DNA of 64,000 nt. Source: J014 sp964486055 (GTDB taxonomy: Bacteria; Acidobacteriota; Blastocatellia; Pyrinomonadales; Pyrinomonadaceae). Made by a program: the position numbers and the translations under genes. Positions 52,658 through 60,993 of the stretch are shown piece by piece (the stretch's first letter is position 1; every line of letters begins with the position of its first letter). The notes under the pieces are model-generated. The model was not told the DNA's origin and ran no database searches. It saw only the letters and a list, made by a program, of their open reading frames with translations. The DNA lies in the NCBI GenBank assembly GCA_964486055.1, contig CAZALE010000006.1, forward strand, positions 124,001 through 188,000, given 5' to 3'.

Positions 52658-53619
52658 AAATTTGTAGATGCTGTTTGTCGAATTTTGATGAACTGTTTTG
52701 AGACTCTTACTGCTTCTTGTTCGGATGATTCGCCGAAGATTTCGGGATGGAGTATCTTTGCGAGTATTTCTATTCCTTCTACGACTCTCGGCCCAGGCCT
52801 GCTGAAATAACTTGTGGCATCAAGTGCCCAAATTTGTTCATTTTTAATTGCTGAGATCTCAGCGAATTCCTTTGGGAAAAGCGTATTTTCAAGTTGTCTG
52901 AAAATATCATGCTTGTAATACCCGCAAGGAATCAATACCAGAACATCTGGATTAGTTTTAACTATCTCCTCATAGGTACAGGTGATACTTCTTTCGCCTT
53001 TTCTGCCAAGCAAAGACTTTCCACCAGCTAACTCAACTTGTTCTGGAACCCAGTGGCCAGGTGCGAAAGGCGGCTCTAGCCATTCCATCATAAAGCATTT
53101 AGGACGGGAAGAGATATTTTTTGTCTTTTCCGTAATAATTTCTAATCTCCTTCGCAACGCTGATACTACCTCAATCGCATTTTGTTTGACGCCACATACT
53201 TCACCGACAAAAAGTATGTTCTCAAAAATATCGGATATGGTATTTGGTTCAAGTGATATCACTTTTGCGTCTGCCACGAAAAGTCTCGCAGCTTGCTGGA
53301 CTACTTTATAGCTTACGGCGCAGACGTCACATAACTCTTGCGTCAATATTATGTCTGGTTTAAGTTCGGATAAGAGTTTTGTGTTTAGATCATAAATTGA
53401 ACCATGTCCATCTAATTGAGACCTTACAGCATGGTCAATCTCCGAACTCGTCATTCTCTCATGAGAAATTCTGCTGCTAGTAAGTTTTGGTTTGGCGATT
53501 ACTGAAGGTGGAAAATCGCACTCATGTGTCACTCCTACTAAGTTTTCTTCGAGTCCAACAACGCAAACTATTTCTGTTGCGGAAGGTAAGAGAGATGCTA
53601 TCCGTAGGTTATTTTTCAT
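52654..53619 (-). CDS. BtuF-like cobalamin-binding protein, no signal peptide
   Basis: About 321 aa from ATG 53619 (MKNNLRIASLLPSATEIVCVVGLEENLVG). Periplasmic-binding-protein type II lobes of COG0614: VGVTHECDFPP, PDIILTQELCDVCAVSY, MMEWLEPPFAPGHWVPEQVELAGGKSLLG, and RPGPRVVEGIEILAKILHPEIF. A start 17 codons upstream would place its ATG over the divergent promoter and against the next gene, so I rejected it. Without a signal it may act in the cytoplasm, or the signal is not recognised. Corrinoid binding is from family only. Confidence 0.8.
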   Translation of the reverse strand: MKNNLRIASLLPSATEIVCVVGLEENLVGVTHECDFPPSVIAKPKLTSSRISHERMTSSEIDHAVRSQLDGHGSIYDLNTKLLSELKPDIILTQELCDVCAVSYKVVQQAARLFVADAKVISLEPNTISDIFENILFVGEVCGVKQNAIEVVSALRRRLEIITEKTKNISSRPKCFMMEWLEPPFAPGHWVPEQVELAGGKSLLGRKGERSITCTYEEIVKTNPDVLVLIPCGYYKHDIFRQLENTLFPKEFAEISAIKNEQIWALDATSYFSRPGPRVVEGIEILAKILHPEIFGESSEQEAVRVSKQFIKIRQTASTNL

Positions 53620-53640
53620 TTTTCCGAAACCCAAAATAAA

Positions 53641-53658
53641 CTGATAAAATTTTATCAG
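53641..53658. promoter_or_regulatory. Palindromic double extended -10 (bidirectional promoter)
   Basis: CTGATAAAATTTTATCAG is a perfect 18-bp palindrome. Each strand reads TGA-TAAAAT, an extended -10. On plus, it leads to the VOC gene (ATG 53671, AAAGGAG between). On minus, it leads to the btuF-like gene (ATG 53619, leader about 23 nt). Confidence 0.6.
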
Positions 53659-53670
53659 AAAGGAGCGCAT

Positions 53671-54051
53671 ATGTCCGAAACTGGCTTAAGGTTTTCTGGT
53701 GTAGTCGACCATCTGGCAGTGAAATGTTCGGATTTAAATAAGGCTGTGCAGGAGTATAAAAAGTTAGGGTTTACGGTGGAGACGCTTTATGAAGATTGGG
53801 CAATGATGAGAGATGCGAAAGGATTTGGGATAGCTTTATTGCCACCAAACTCTAAGCATCCGCCTCATATAGGTTTGCGCGTGGAAACACAGGAAGAACT
53901 AGAGGAAGCAGCTAAACGAGAGGGTCGCCCAATAAAACCTCATCGTGACGGGACATTGTCTTTCTATACTAAAGGCATCGATGGCAACGTCATTGAATTG
54001 ATTTACTATCCTCCTGATTTTGGCAAAAAAGAATTAAGCAAAGCCTCGTAG
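53671..54051 (+). CDS. Glyoxalase/VOC superfamily protein
   Basis: 126 aa single VOC domain: VDHLAVKCSDLNKAVQEYKKLGFTVET, HIGLRVETQEELEEAAKREG, and GTLSFYTKGIDGNVIELIYYPPDFG. His and Glu (VIEL) at the usual metal positions are present. It may be a metal-dependent lyase or dioxygenase-like binding protein; substrate unknown. Its 3' end overlaps the convergent mocA-like gene by 46 nt, which is unusual. Clear AAAGGAG Shine-Dalgarno sequence. Confidence 0.8.
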   Translation: MSETGLRFSGVVDHLAVKCSDLNKAVQEYKKLGFTVETLYEDWAMMRDAKGFGIALLPPNSKHPPHIGLRVETQEELEEAAKREGRPIKPHRDGTLSFYTKGIDGNVIELIYYPPDFGKKELSKAS

Positions 54052-54626
54052 TCCTGTGGTGTGTCGATATCGAGCATCGCTTGCGGTGCTTCTATGACTT
54101 CTAATCTATCCTGATATTTGAGAAGTAACTCTTTAGCCCCGCTCTTGGCATTAAATTGGAGAATCTCATTGAACATAGTGGAAGAGAAAATTGCTGGCAC
54201 TCCTATAGTGCCCGAATATTTGCTTGCTGCAATCAAGGGCTTCTTATTTAGAAAAATCTCAATCAGTGAGTTTATTAATTCAAGATCGACTAATGGCTGG
54301 TCACATAACATGACTAAAACTCCTGCCGCACCGTTGGCCTGTTGAATTAACCTTGACAAGCCAGCATGAATCGATGACATGATACCAGACTGCCATTCTT
54401 GGTTATAAACTACATGTAAAGGCAGACCTTCCAGCTCCGGTATTAACTTTTCAGGATATGCACCTAGAACCACAAAAACTCTTCCACAACGCACAGAAAC
54501 GGCAGTTTCTGCAGCCCTGCGTAGCAGGCTTTTACCCTGAAAAGTTGCTAGTTGCTTTAAGAAACCAAATCGCTTAGACTCACCAGCCGCCAAAATAATA
54601 ATACCGATCTCTTCAGTATCTTGCAT
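54006..54626 (-). CDS. MocA/MobA-like molybdenum cofactor nucleotidyltransferase
   Basis: 206 aa. LAAGESKRFGFLKQLATFQGKSLL is the NTP-binding signature, and VLMCDQPLVD-type LCDQPLVDLELI carries the metal Asp. GTIGVPAIFSSTMFNEIL is typical of MocA (CTP:molybdopterin cytidylyltransferase), which prepares MCD for xanthine-dehydrogenase-family enzymes such as PaoABC. It overlaps xdhC by 14 nt and sits in the unit paoC-xdhC-mocA, so it most likely matures that enzyme. Confidence 0.87.
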   Translation of the reverse strand: MQDTEEIGIIILAAGESKRFGFLKQLATFQGKSLLRRAAETAVSVRCGRVFVVLGAYPEKLIPELEGLPLHVVYNQEWQSGIMSSIHAGLSRLIQQANGAAGVLVMLCDQPLVDLELINSLIEIFLNKKPLIAASKYSGTIGVPAIFSSTMFNEILQFNAKSGAKELLLKYQDRLEVIEAPQAMLDIDTPQDYEALLNSFLPKSGG

Positions 54627-55719
54627 ATATTGAACCTTTGCGATCTCTTAAAAAACCAGCAGATCTCCGATTGAAAACTGCCTCAATTTCCGCGAGCACA
54701 CAAAGTGCAATTGTTTCAGGTGTTTTCGCTCCTATGTCTAATCCCATCGGAGAGTAAAGCTTTTGAATCTGATCAGCAGAAAAATATTCTCTAGCCTCTG
54801 AGAATAGACGCTCAATGCGCTTTTTCGGTCCTAATACTCCGACATAAAAACAGTCGGATCGCAAGGCCAAACTTAAGAGTTTTTTGTCATGTTCATAATT
54901 GTGCGTCATTATCACACATGCCAAATTTTGCCCCTCGAGAATTTGTTCATTGATCTCCTCAGGCTTTAGCAGTAGTAGCTGATCTGCATTTGGGAATCTT
55001 TTTTTATCTACGAATGCAGGTCGATTATCAATGACACATGTATCCCAGCCGATTAAATGTGCCATCTCTACAAGCGGTATTACATCGTATCCAGCTCCAA
55101 AGATAATCAACTTTATGGGAGGCGATAGTTTTTCTATGAATAGCTCGTAGTTCTCGTGATTGAATTTTCGAGAGATCAAAAGCGTTTGCCTTTTCGTCTC
55201 AGTAAATTCACTTACTATCTGTCGGATAGACTCAAAGTTATCGCTCCAATTTTCTCCGAGGTACAAAGCTTCTTCCTCCAAGTAAAAGATTCTTTTACCT
55301 ACGAGAGATTTATTGTCACTATCCACAACAGTAACCAAAATACCGGTTTTTCTATTGAAAAGTGTCAGATGCAGAAATTTAAAAAAATCTGATTCTTTAC
55401 TGATGGGCTCTAAAAACACTCGGATGACTCCTTGGCAGCCCATGTTAAGATGAAAAACAGAATTATCTGTTTTAGTTGTATCATAGTGAAAAATAATGGG
55501 CCTTGAGTTATCACGAAGCATAGAGGCTCGTTCGAGTATGTCTATCTCCAAGCATCCACCCGAGATCATGCCTAATGTGTTGCCATTTTCATCAATCAAC
55601 ATCCTAGCTCCTGGTAGGCGGTAACTAGACCCCTCGACCTCTATGACGGTAGCGAGTAATAACCTATGCTCTGGGTCAGAAGACTCTATTTTTCTGAAAA
55701 TCTCTTTTAGTTCTTTCAT
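54613..55719 (-). CDS. XdhC/CoxI-family maturation factor
   Basis: 368 aa. N-terminal XdhC domain: ATVIEVEGSSYRLPGARMLIDENGNTLGMISGGCLEIDI. C-terminal Rossmann domain: IIFGAGYDVIPLVEMAHLIGWDTCVIDNRP and GVLGPKKRIERLF. The family binds the sulfurated Mo cofactor and inserts it into molybdenum hydroxylases. It lies 18 bp after paoC and overlaps the MocA-like gene, in keeping with dedicated maturation. PaoD plays this role in E. coli. Confidence 0.9.
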   Translation of the reverse strand: MKELKEIFRKIESSDPEHRLLLATVIEVEGSSYRLPGARMLIDENGNTLGMISGGCLEIDILERASMLRDNSRPIIFHYDTTKTDNSVFHLNMGCQGVIRVFLEPISKESDFFKFLHLTLFNRKTGILVTVVDSDNKSLVGKRIFYLEEEALYLGENWSDNFESIRQIVSEFTETKRQTLLISRKFNHENYELFIEKLSPPIKLIIFGAGYDVIPLVEMAHLIGWDTCVIDNRPAFVDKKRFPNADQLLLLKPEEINEQILEGQNLACVIMTHNYEHDKKLLSLALRSDCFYVGVLGPKKRIERLFSEAREYFSADQIQKLYSPMGLDIGAKTPETIALCVLAEIEAVFNRRSAGFLRDRKGSIYARY

Positions 55720-55737
55720 GAAGAGTTTCTAACAAAT

Positions 55738-57894
55738 TTATTCGAAGAGTTTGTCCGGGGTGATCGGCAATTGCCTGATTCTTTTGCCTGTTGCGTGAAA
55801 AATAGCATTTGCGACAGCGGCTGGAATTCCGACCATGCATAATTCACCCATTCCTTTTATACCAAGTGGATTAACTATTTTATCTTCTTCCTCGATAAAT
55901 TCGGTTATGACCTCATGAATATCAGCATTTACTGGAATATGATAAGTGGCTAGGTCGGTTGTAATCATTCTACCGTATCTGTGGTCGATCTCTGTAGCTT
56001 CTTGAAGTGCCATTCCTATTCCCCAGACGACCCCACCTATTTCTTGAGAGTGCGAGGTTTTTGGATTTATTATTTTTCCGGAGGCTGTAGTTTCAACTAC
56101 ACGAGTAACCTTGATTATACCCAGGTCCTCATCAACTTTTACCTCAACAAATTGAGCTCCATGTGCCATGGTAGTGTACTTTTGTCTTTCTGGAGAAGGA
56201 TGCGCCGTGTAAGTCTCGGTTATGTGTTCGAGACCATTTCTCTGCATCAATTCAGTTATGGAAACCGAGCTAGATGGATTAGATTTTAATCGTAATGAAC
56301 CTTGTATCATGTCTATATCGTCAATACTCGCTTGGATTAAAGGAGAGGCAGGATCTATCTTTGCCATTTCTACGAGCTTGCGTTTTATTTCAAGAGCGGC
56401 ACCTTGAGCTGCAGTGCCAACAGATGCTGTCGTGAAAGAGCCACCCTGTAGAGGCGCATTAGGCATTTTACTATCCCCAAGCGAGAATCTGATACGTTCA
56501 ATGGGCAATCCGAGGAATTCAGCTGCTATCATTGTTATCGTCGTATATGTTCCAGGTCCGATGTCAGCCGTCGCACTTTCTACCTCTGCCGTATTATCGG
56601 CATTATATTTAATCTTCACAGATGCCGGCAGCATAAAAGCTCCCCATATTCCTGTAGCCATTCCCCAGCCGACTAGCCAGCGGCCATCACGCATTGAGCG
56701 CGGCTCAAATTTTCGATTCTTCCATCCGAAAATCTCCGCACCTTTTAGGTAGCATTCCTTCAATGCCTTACTTGAAAATGGCTTGCCAGTCTCAGGATCC
56801 ACTTCAGCATAATTTATTAGCCGCAATTCTAGCGGATCGATTTTTAGTGCATAAGCAAGCTCATCGAGAGCACACTCTAGAGCGAATGCCCCAGAGACCA
56901 TACCAGGAGCTCGCATCCAAGTAGGAGTTGGTAGATCGAGTTTTGCTATTCTATATGGCGTGTCGTAATTGGGGCATTGATACAAGCTTCTTCCATAGCT
57001 GTTTGAGGTTTCGATAAAATCTTCGAAACTTGAGGAGTTAGTTATAGCTTCATGAATAATGGAAATCAGTTTACCATCTTGTGCTGCCCCGATAGATACT
57101 TTCTGCCAAGTATAGGGACGATATCCATGCCCTGTGAACATTTGTCTTCTCGTATAAGCCAATTTTACTGGGCGCTTTAAATCGCGTGCTGCCATCGCTG
57201 CGAGAAATGGATAGTATTGAGGATTTAAGGCAGAACCGAATGCGCCACCCACGAATGGAGAAATCACATGAACCTGTTCCTTTGGTATACCAAAACTTTG
57301 AGCTAAATGATTCTGAACCTCCTTTACACCTTGCGTTTTAACGAAAATAGTCAGTTTATCTCCTTCCCAACTAGCAATTGCCGCATGAGGTTCTATAGGA
57401 TTATGGTGTTCGATTGGGATTATGTACTCGGCTACTACCTTTACAGGTGCTTCCTCAAAAGCTCTCTGCGGATTTCCCCTCTTCTTGCCAGATCTAGAAG
57501 TTTTTGTAGGGGCTTTTTCTAAATCTGTATTAAAAGCTTCCTGAGAGTACTTAACTTCGATTAACTGAGCAGCGTAACGTGCCTGTTCGAATGTCTCTGC
57601 GACAACTAAAGCTATAGGTTGGGCATTAAACAAAACTTTTTCAGATTGTAATGCTACGAATCCATCTTGTGATCTAGATTTAGGCGTATTTAGATGCGTA
57701 TAGATTTTTATCACACCCGGCAGCTTCTCCGCCTTTGATGTATCGATGCTCAAAATCGAGCCCTTAGCACATGTACTTTGTACTATGTATCCATAAGCTA
57801 GATTTTTTAATTGAAATTCGGCTGCGTATTTAGCTTTGCCCGTTACCTTCGCAACTCCATCTACTCGGCTCGTTTCCTTACCAATGTATTTCAT
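55738..57894 (-). CDS. paoC: Aldehyde oxidoreductase, molybdenum-binding subunit (PaoC-like)
   Basis: 718 aa from ATG 57894, which has GGAG 9 nt upstream; a GTG nine codons earlier is less likely. MKYIGKETSRVDGVAKVTGKAKYAAEF, HNPIEPHAAIASW, FVGGAFGSALNPQ, MRAPGMVSGAFALECALDELA, QGGSFTTASVGTAAQGAA, and GIKGMGELCMVGIPAAVANAIFHATG with the catalytic Glu in GMGEL. All point to the YagR/PaoC branch of xanthine dehydrogenase family large subunits. No signal peptide: family members are co-exported with the Tat-bearing PaoA. The small subunits are 32 kb away on the other strand. Confidence 0.9.
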   Translation of the reverse strand: MKYIGKETSRVDGVAKVTGKAKYAAEFQLKNLAYGYIVQSTCAKGSILSIDTSKAEKLPGVIKIYTHLNTPKSRSQDGFVALQSEKVLFNAQPIALVVAETFEQARYAAQLIEVKYSQEAFNTDLEKAPTKTSRSGKKRGNPQRAFEEAPVKVVAEYIIPIEHHNPIEPHAAIASWEGDKLTIFVKTQGVKEVQNHLAQSFGIPKEQVHVISPFVGGAFGSALNPQYYPFLAAMAARDLKRPVKLAYTRRQMFTGHGYRPYTWQKVSIGAAQDGKLISIIHEAITNSSSFEDFIETSNSYGRSLYQCPNYDTPYRIAKLDLPTPTWMRAPGMVSGAFALECALDELAYALKIDPLELRLINYAEVDPETGKPFSSKALKECYLKGAEIFGWKNRKFEPRSMRDGRWLVGWGMATGIWGAFMLPASVKIKYNADNTAEVESATADIGPGTYTTITMIAAEFLGLPIERIRFSLGDSKMPNAPLQGGSFTTASVGTAAQGAALEIKRKLVEMAKIDPASPLIQASIDDIDMIQGSLRLKSNPSSSVSITELMQRNGLEHITETYTAHPSPERQKYTTMAHGAQFVEVKVDEDLGIIKVTRVVETTASGKIINPKTSHSQEIGGVVWGIGMALQEATEIDHRYGRMITTDLATYHIPVNADIHEVITEFIEEEDKIVNPLGIKGMGELCMVGIPAAVANAIFHATGKRIRQLPITPDKLFE

Positions 57895-57986
57895 TTTTCC
57901 AACTCCACTGTTTTTAACCACAATCGCGGCAGGTTTGCTTTAATTTTACATCTAGACTTGCCGATTGTTAAGACTGATCTTGAGTT

Positions 57987-58793
57987 TTATGTCTTTTTAG
58001 CATTTATCAAAGTAGCTTTTACGCTGAATCTAAAACTCATGTCACCGTAGTCTTCATTGATTATTTGAGTCATCATATGGCAGACACCCGCTCTTTTTTC
58101 TTCATCTAAGAAGTCTAACCATACGGGCACAAAAAACCTAGAGATTAAAACTGAATTGATCATCTCATTTGCATCTGAGTATTCAAAGATTTCATTTGAG
58201 GTGTAATTTTTGATTGAAGTAAAACCGGCATCTTTTGTCATTTCTTCAACCTGAGACACGGTCGGAAATGCAGTTACTAATCGCTCAGCCTCCGCCCCAT
58301 GTTCACCTAGATCTTCATTGAATAAAACTTCCCATAAAAATGAAAATATCTCTCCAAAGCTGCCTGAAGTAGGAGTATAGAAACTAACCTGTCCACCTGG
58401 CTTGACATTTTCTGCTAACTCTTTAATAAAGTTACGTAGCTCCTCCGGTTTAACGAGGCTTGCATCCGCAAAAACAGCATCAAATTTTTGTTGTTTATCA
58501 ATTCTAGTTACGAATTCAATTTTAGCTTTTAGAAGTGAGGCTTTACTACGGGCAATCTTCAGCATTTGTTCATCCTCACAAATAGCTAACACATTGATTT
58601 TCTTGTCTAATTTTTCTCTTAATGCCAGGACATGTCCGCCCGTACCGGCGTTCATGTAAAGTACGTCTTGGCCTATGTCTTCAAGCTTTACATGTTGGTC
58701 GAATAGATCAGTAAAACGCTGAGTCCATTCTGGCTCGATGTATAAATCTCTCAAAAAGGCTAATTCTCTTAGCGTTGAGTCTTCCATTTTCAT
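57987..58793 (-). CDS. Class I SAM-dependent methyltransferase-like protein
   Basis: 268 aa. VLYMNAGTGGHVLALREKL is a SAM-binding motif I with N in place of the usual acidic residue pattern. VLAICEDEQMLKIARSKA follows, then FDAVFADASLVKPEELRNFIKELAENVKPGGQVSFYTPT (motifs II and III). The C-terminal part (about 170-268) is family-specific and unrecognised. It is on the same strand as the hydrolase gene upstream (37 bp) and paoC downstream (92 bp). Substrate unknown. Confidence 0.75.
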   Translation of the reverse strand: MKMEDSTLRELAFLRDLYIEPEWTQRFTDLFDQHVKLEDIGQDVLYMNAGTGGHVLALREKLDKKINVLAICEDEQMLKIARSKASLLKAKIEFVTRIDKQQKFDAVFADASLVKPEELRNFIKELAENVKPGGQVSFYTPTSGSFGEIFSFLWEVLFNEDLGEHGAEAERLVTAFPTVSQVEEMTKDAGFTSIKNYTSNEIFEYSDANEMINSVLISRFFVPVWLDFLDEEKRAGVCHMMTQIINEDYGDMSFRFSVKATLINAKKT

Positions 58794-58830
58794 CCAATCC
58801 CAGAGAAGAATTATCTCATAGTCTCAAGGA

Positions 58831-59850
58831 TTAAGTATGGGACTTGAGATGTTTTCGGATAAAAGTAACGATTTTCCATCCGTCAAAATACACCCAAGGT
58901 TTCTCACCTAAGGTGTAATGTCCGCATGGAAATCTAACTTCGCTATATTTAATGCCCTTTTGTCGTAAACTTTGCATCAACTCTTCTGATAAATCTACTG
59001 GAAAGCTTAGATCATAGAGTGTGTAGATGTATCTTTGAGGTCGATACGGCATTTTTGATAGTTTATCAAGGTATACAATAGGAGACAGAGGTAACCAGCA
59101 ATTTCGAAGCTGCTCTAACGTTATATTCCCTGCTAGTCCAGCCTGAACATGATACGTAGATATTCCTCGCCAAACGACATCTGCAAAATGCCCAGAGACA
59201 TGATTGAAGACTCCGGCATTTATATTCATATCATGCACAAAAGCTAGAAAGGCAACACAGCTACCTATGCTCGTACCGACGATACCAATTTTCTCATACC
59301 CCTGTAGCTTAAGCCAGTTAACCATTGCTCTGGTGTCAAGAACAGCTTGTCTGACGGATTGTATCGTTCTTCCGATATTGGGTGAGACTAAATAGTCGGC
59401 TCTCTCTAGCTCCGGAGGCATTCTTTCCTCATGATAGGGTAATACCAAGCGCATCGCAGAGATGCCAACTTTTTGGAAGACGCGGCAAAGATCAAAATAG
59501 CTACCTGGCCTTGCATTCCAATGAGGCAGAATAACTACAGCTGCCTTTTTATCTTTTTCGTATGGGAAGAGCCTAGCATAGGCGGTGTTATTTTCATCAG
59601 ACGGGGTTTGAACAGCGCTCGTCCACGTTAGGACATTATTTTCTAGTTTATAATTCGATATAATCGGGCTTCCAAAAAACTCATCGCTGTTATTTATAAC
59701 TTTGTCAGCATAGATGCAAAATTGAGTGTAAGGATCTTTCTGCACATGTGAGTCTATAAACTCCACGCCCCATTCAAATTTTCTAACGGTGCGATTATCG
59801 TTTAGAAATGCCAGAAACCGCTCTCTTTTCTCAATATATCTCCTTAACAT
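58831..59850 (-). CDS. ABHD18-like alpha/beta hydrolase
   Basis: 339 aa. KAAVVILPHWNARPGSYFDLCRVFQKVGISAMRLVLPYHEERMP precedes a nucleophile elbow GIVGTSIGSCVAFLAFVHD (Ser), followed by a long loop with GVFNHVSGHFADVVWRGISTYHVQAGL, as in ABHD18/DUF2048 proteins. VRFPCGHYTLGEKPWVYFDGWKI supplies the His. No signal peptide. It is divergent from the SDR gene, with 47 bp between the two starts. Substrate unknown. Confidence 0.75.
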   Translation of the reverse strand: MLRRYIEKRERFLAFLNDNRTVRKFEWGVEFIDSHVQKDPYTQFCIYADKVINNSDEFFGSPIISNYKLENNVLTWTSAVQTPSDENNTAYARLFPYEKDKKAAVVILPHWNARPGSYFDLCRVFQKVGISAMRLVLPYHEERMPPELERADYLVSPNIGRTIQSVRQAVLDTRAMVNWLKLQGYEKIGIVGTSIGSCVAFLAFVHDMNINAGVFNHVSGHFADVVWRGISTYHVQAGLAGNITLEQLRNCWLPLSPIVYLDKLSKMPYRPQRYIYTLYDLSFPVDLSEELMQSLRQKGIKYSEVRFPCGHYTLGEKPWVYFDGWKIVTFIRKHLKSHT

Positions 59851-59897
59851 TGAAAGAAGAATTATAGCAGATAAGCCTAAAACCCAGGAGATACAGC

Positions 59898-60737
59898 ATG
59901 AGCATTCGGCGGTTCTATGCGATTTGCAAGTTTGATAGACTTAAAGCTATGTCGGAAGAAAAAGTGAAAGTGAAGTTACCTGCAGATCTTTTTAAGGGTC
60001 AAACAGCTATCGTTACAGGTGGTAGTCGCGGAGTAGGAAAAGCTACGGCCCTTAGACTCGCTGAAGCTGGGGCGAACGTAGTCATAAACTTTCTGAAAGA
60101 GAGAGAAAAAGCAGAAGAAGTAGTGAGGGAATGTCAATTGAATGGAGTCGGTGCAATAGCCGTGAAGGGAAATTCAGCACATCTTGAAGATGCGCTAAAT
60201 ATAGCCAGGATCGCCGTTGAGACCTTTGGTGCTGTTCAACTTTTGGTTATAAACGCTGGAATCTGGAAGGGAGCGCCAATTGAACAAATGGATGAAGATA
60301 TATGGGATGAAGTTTTAGATACTAACTTGAAGTCAGCATGGGCGATGAGCAAAGCATGTGTCCCAGAGATGAAGCGTGCGACTAAAGGCTCTATAGTTTT
60401 AGTTTCCTCGACAGCGGGACAACGCGGCGAAGCGTTTTATTCATGTTACGCTGCCTCAAAAGGTGGACAAATTTCGTTTACCAAATCACTTGCGGTTGAG
60501 CTTGCTCCAAACATAAGAGTCAACGCGGTTGCCCCTGGCTGGATTGAAACAGCCATGGTTCGCCCTGTGTTTGATGACGAAAACTATAAAAGGCAAGTGA
60601 TAAACTCAATCCCTTTAAAAAGGGTTGCCACCGCGGATGATATAGCTCTTTCGATATGTTTTTTGCTATCTGATTGGGCAAGGCACATAACAGGTGAAAT
60701 TCTCAATATAAATGGTGGTGCCGTGCTTTGCGGGTAA
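59898..60737 (+). CDS. Short-chain dehydrogenase/reductase (FabG-like)
   Basis: 279 aa. Rossmann motif VTGGSRGVGKATALRLAEAGANVVI, NAGIWKG, catalytic Ser in IVLVSSTAGQRG, and YAASKGGQISFTKSLAVELAP (YxxxK), ending GEILNINGGAVLCG. Closest in style to 3-oxoacyl-ACP reductase FabG or a general SDR. ATG 59898 has CAGGAGA about 10 nt upstream; a later ATG (59949) matches the usual FabG length and is an alternative. Divergent from the ABHD18-like gene. Confidence 0.88.
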   Translation: MSIRRFYAICKFDRLKAMSEEKVKVKLPADLFKGQTAIVTGGSRGVGKATALRLAEAGANVVINFLKEREKAEEVVRECQLNGVGAIAVKGNSAHLEDALNIARIAVETFGAVQLLVINAGIWKGAPIEQMDEDIWDEVLDTNLKSAWAMSKACVPEMKRATKGSIVLVSSTAGQRGEAFYSCYAASKGGQISFTKSLAVELAPNIRVNAVAPGWIETAMVRPVFDDENYKRQVINSIPLKRVATADDIALSICFLLSDWARHITGEILNINGGAVLCG

Positions 60738-60943
60738 AAATATCTTTTCCAATGGTAAAATTCGTTTTTTAGGAATTTGTTGCTTTTTGTCATTTAGTCT
60801 TAAAAGACCATGAGGCGCTTCTTAATTAGTCCAGAATGAGGAAACGCGATGCCGATCAAATTTGCCTCAATCTAAGACTAACAAAAAGTAATTAGCTGTT
60901 TTTGCTTGTAGTATCTAAAACAGAGAAAAATTTGAGGTGTAAA

Positions 60944-60970
60944 AAAGGCGTAGCAGCAAGCTACGCCTTT
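60944..60970. terminator. Bidirectional Rho-independent terminator
   Basis: 11-bp stem AAAGGCGTAGC (60944-60954) and GCTACGCCTTT (60960-60970), loop AGCAA. Minus transcripts (receptor) run into TTTTTT; plus transcripts (SDR gene) run into TTTCTTAGTTTTT. Together they separate two convergent genes. No other feature was found in 60738-60993. Confidence 0.85.
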
Positions 60971-60993
60971 CTTAGTTTTTCTGAACGGGATTG

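Noticed and set aside
52654..53670. Longer start of the BtuF-like protein giving a hydrophobic N-terminus
   Set aside because: Its ATG would touch the divergent VOC start and put the palindromic promoter inside the coding region.
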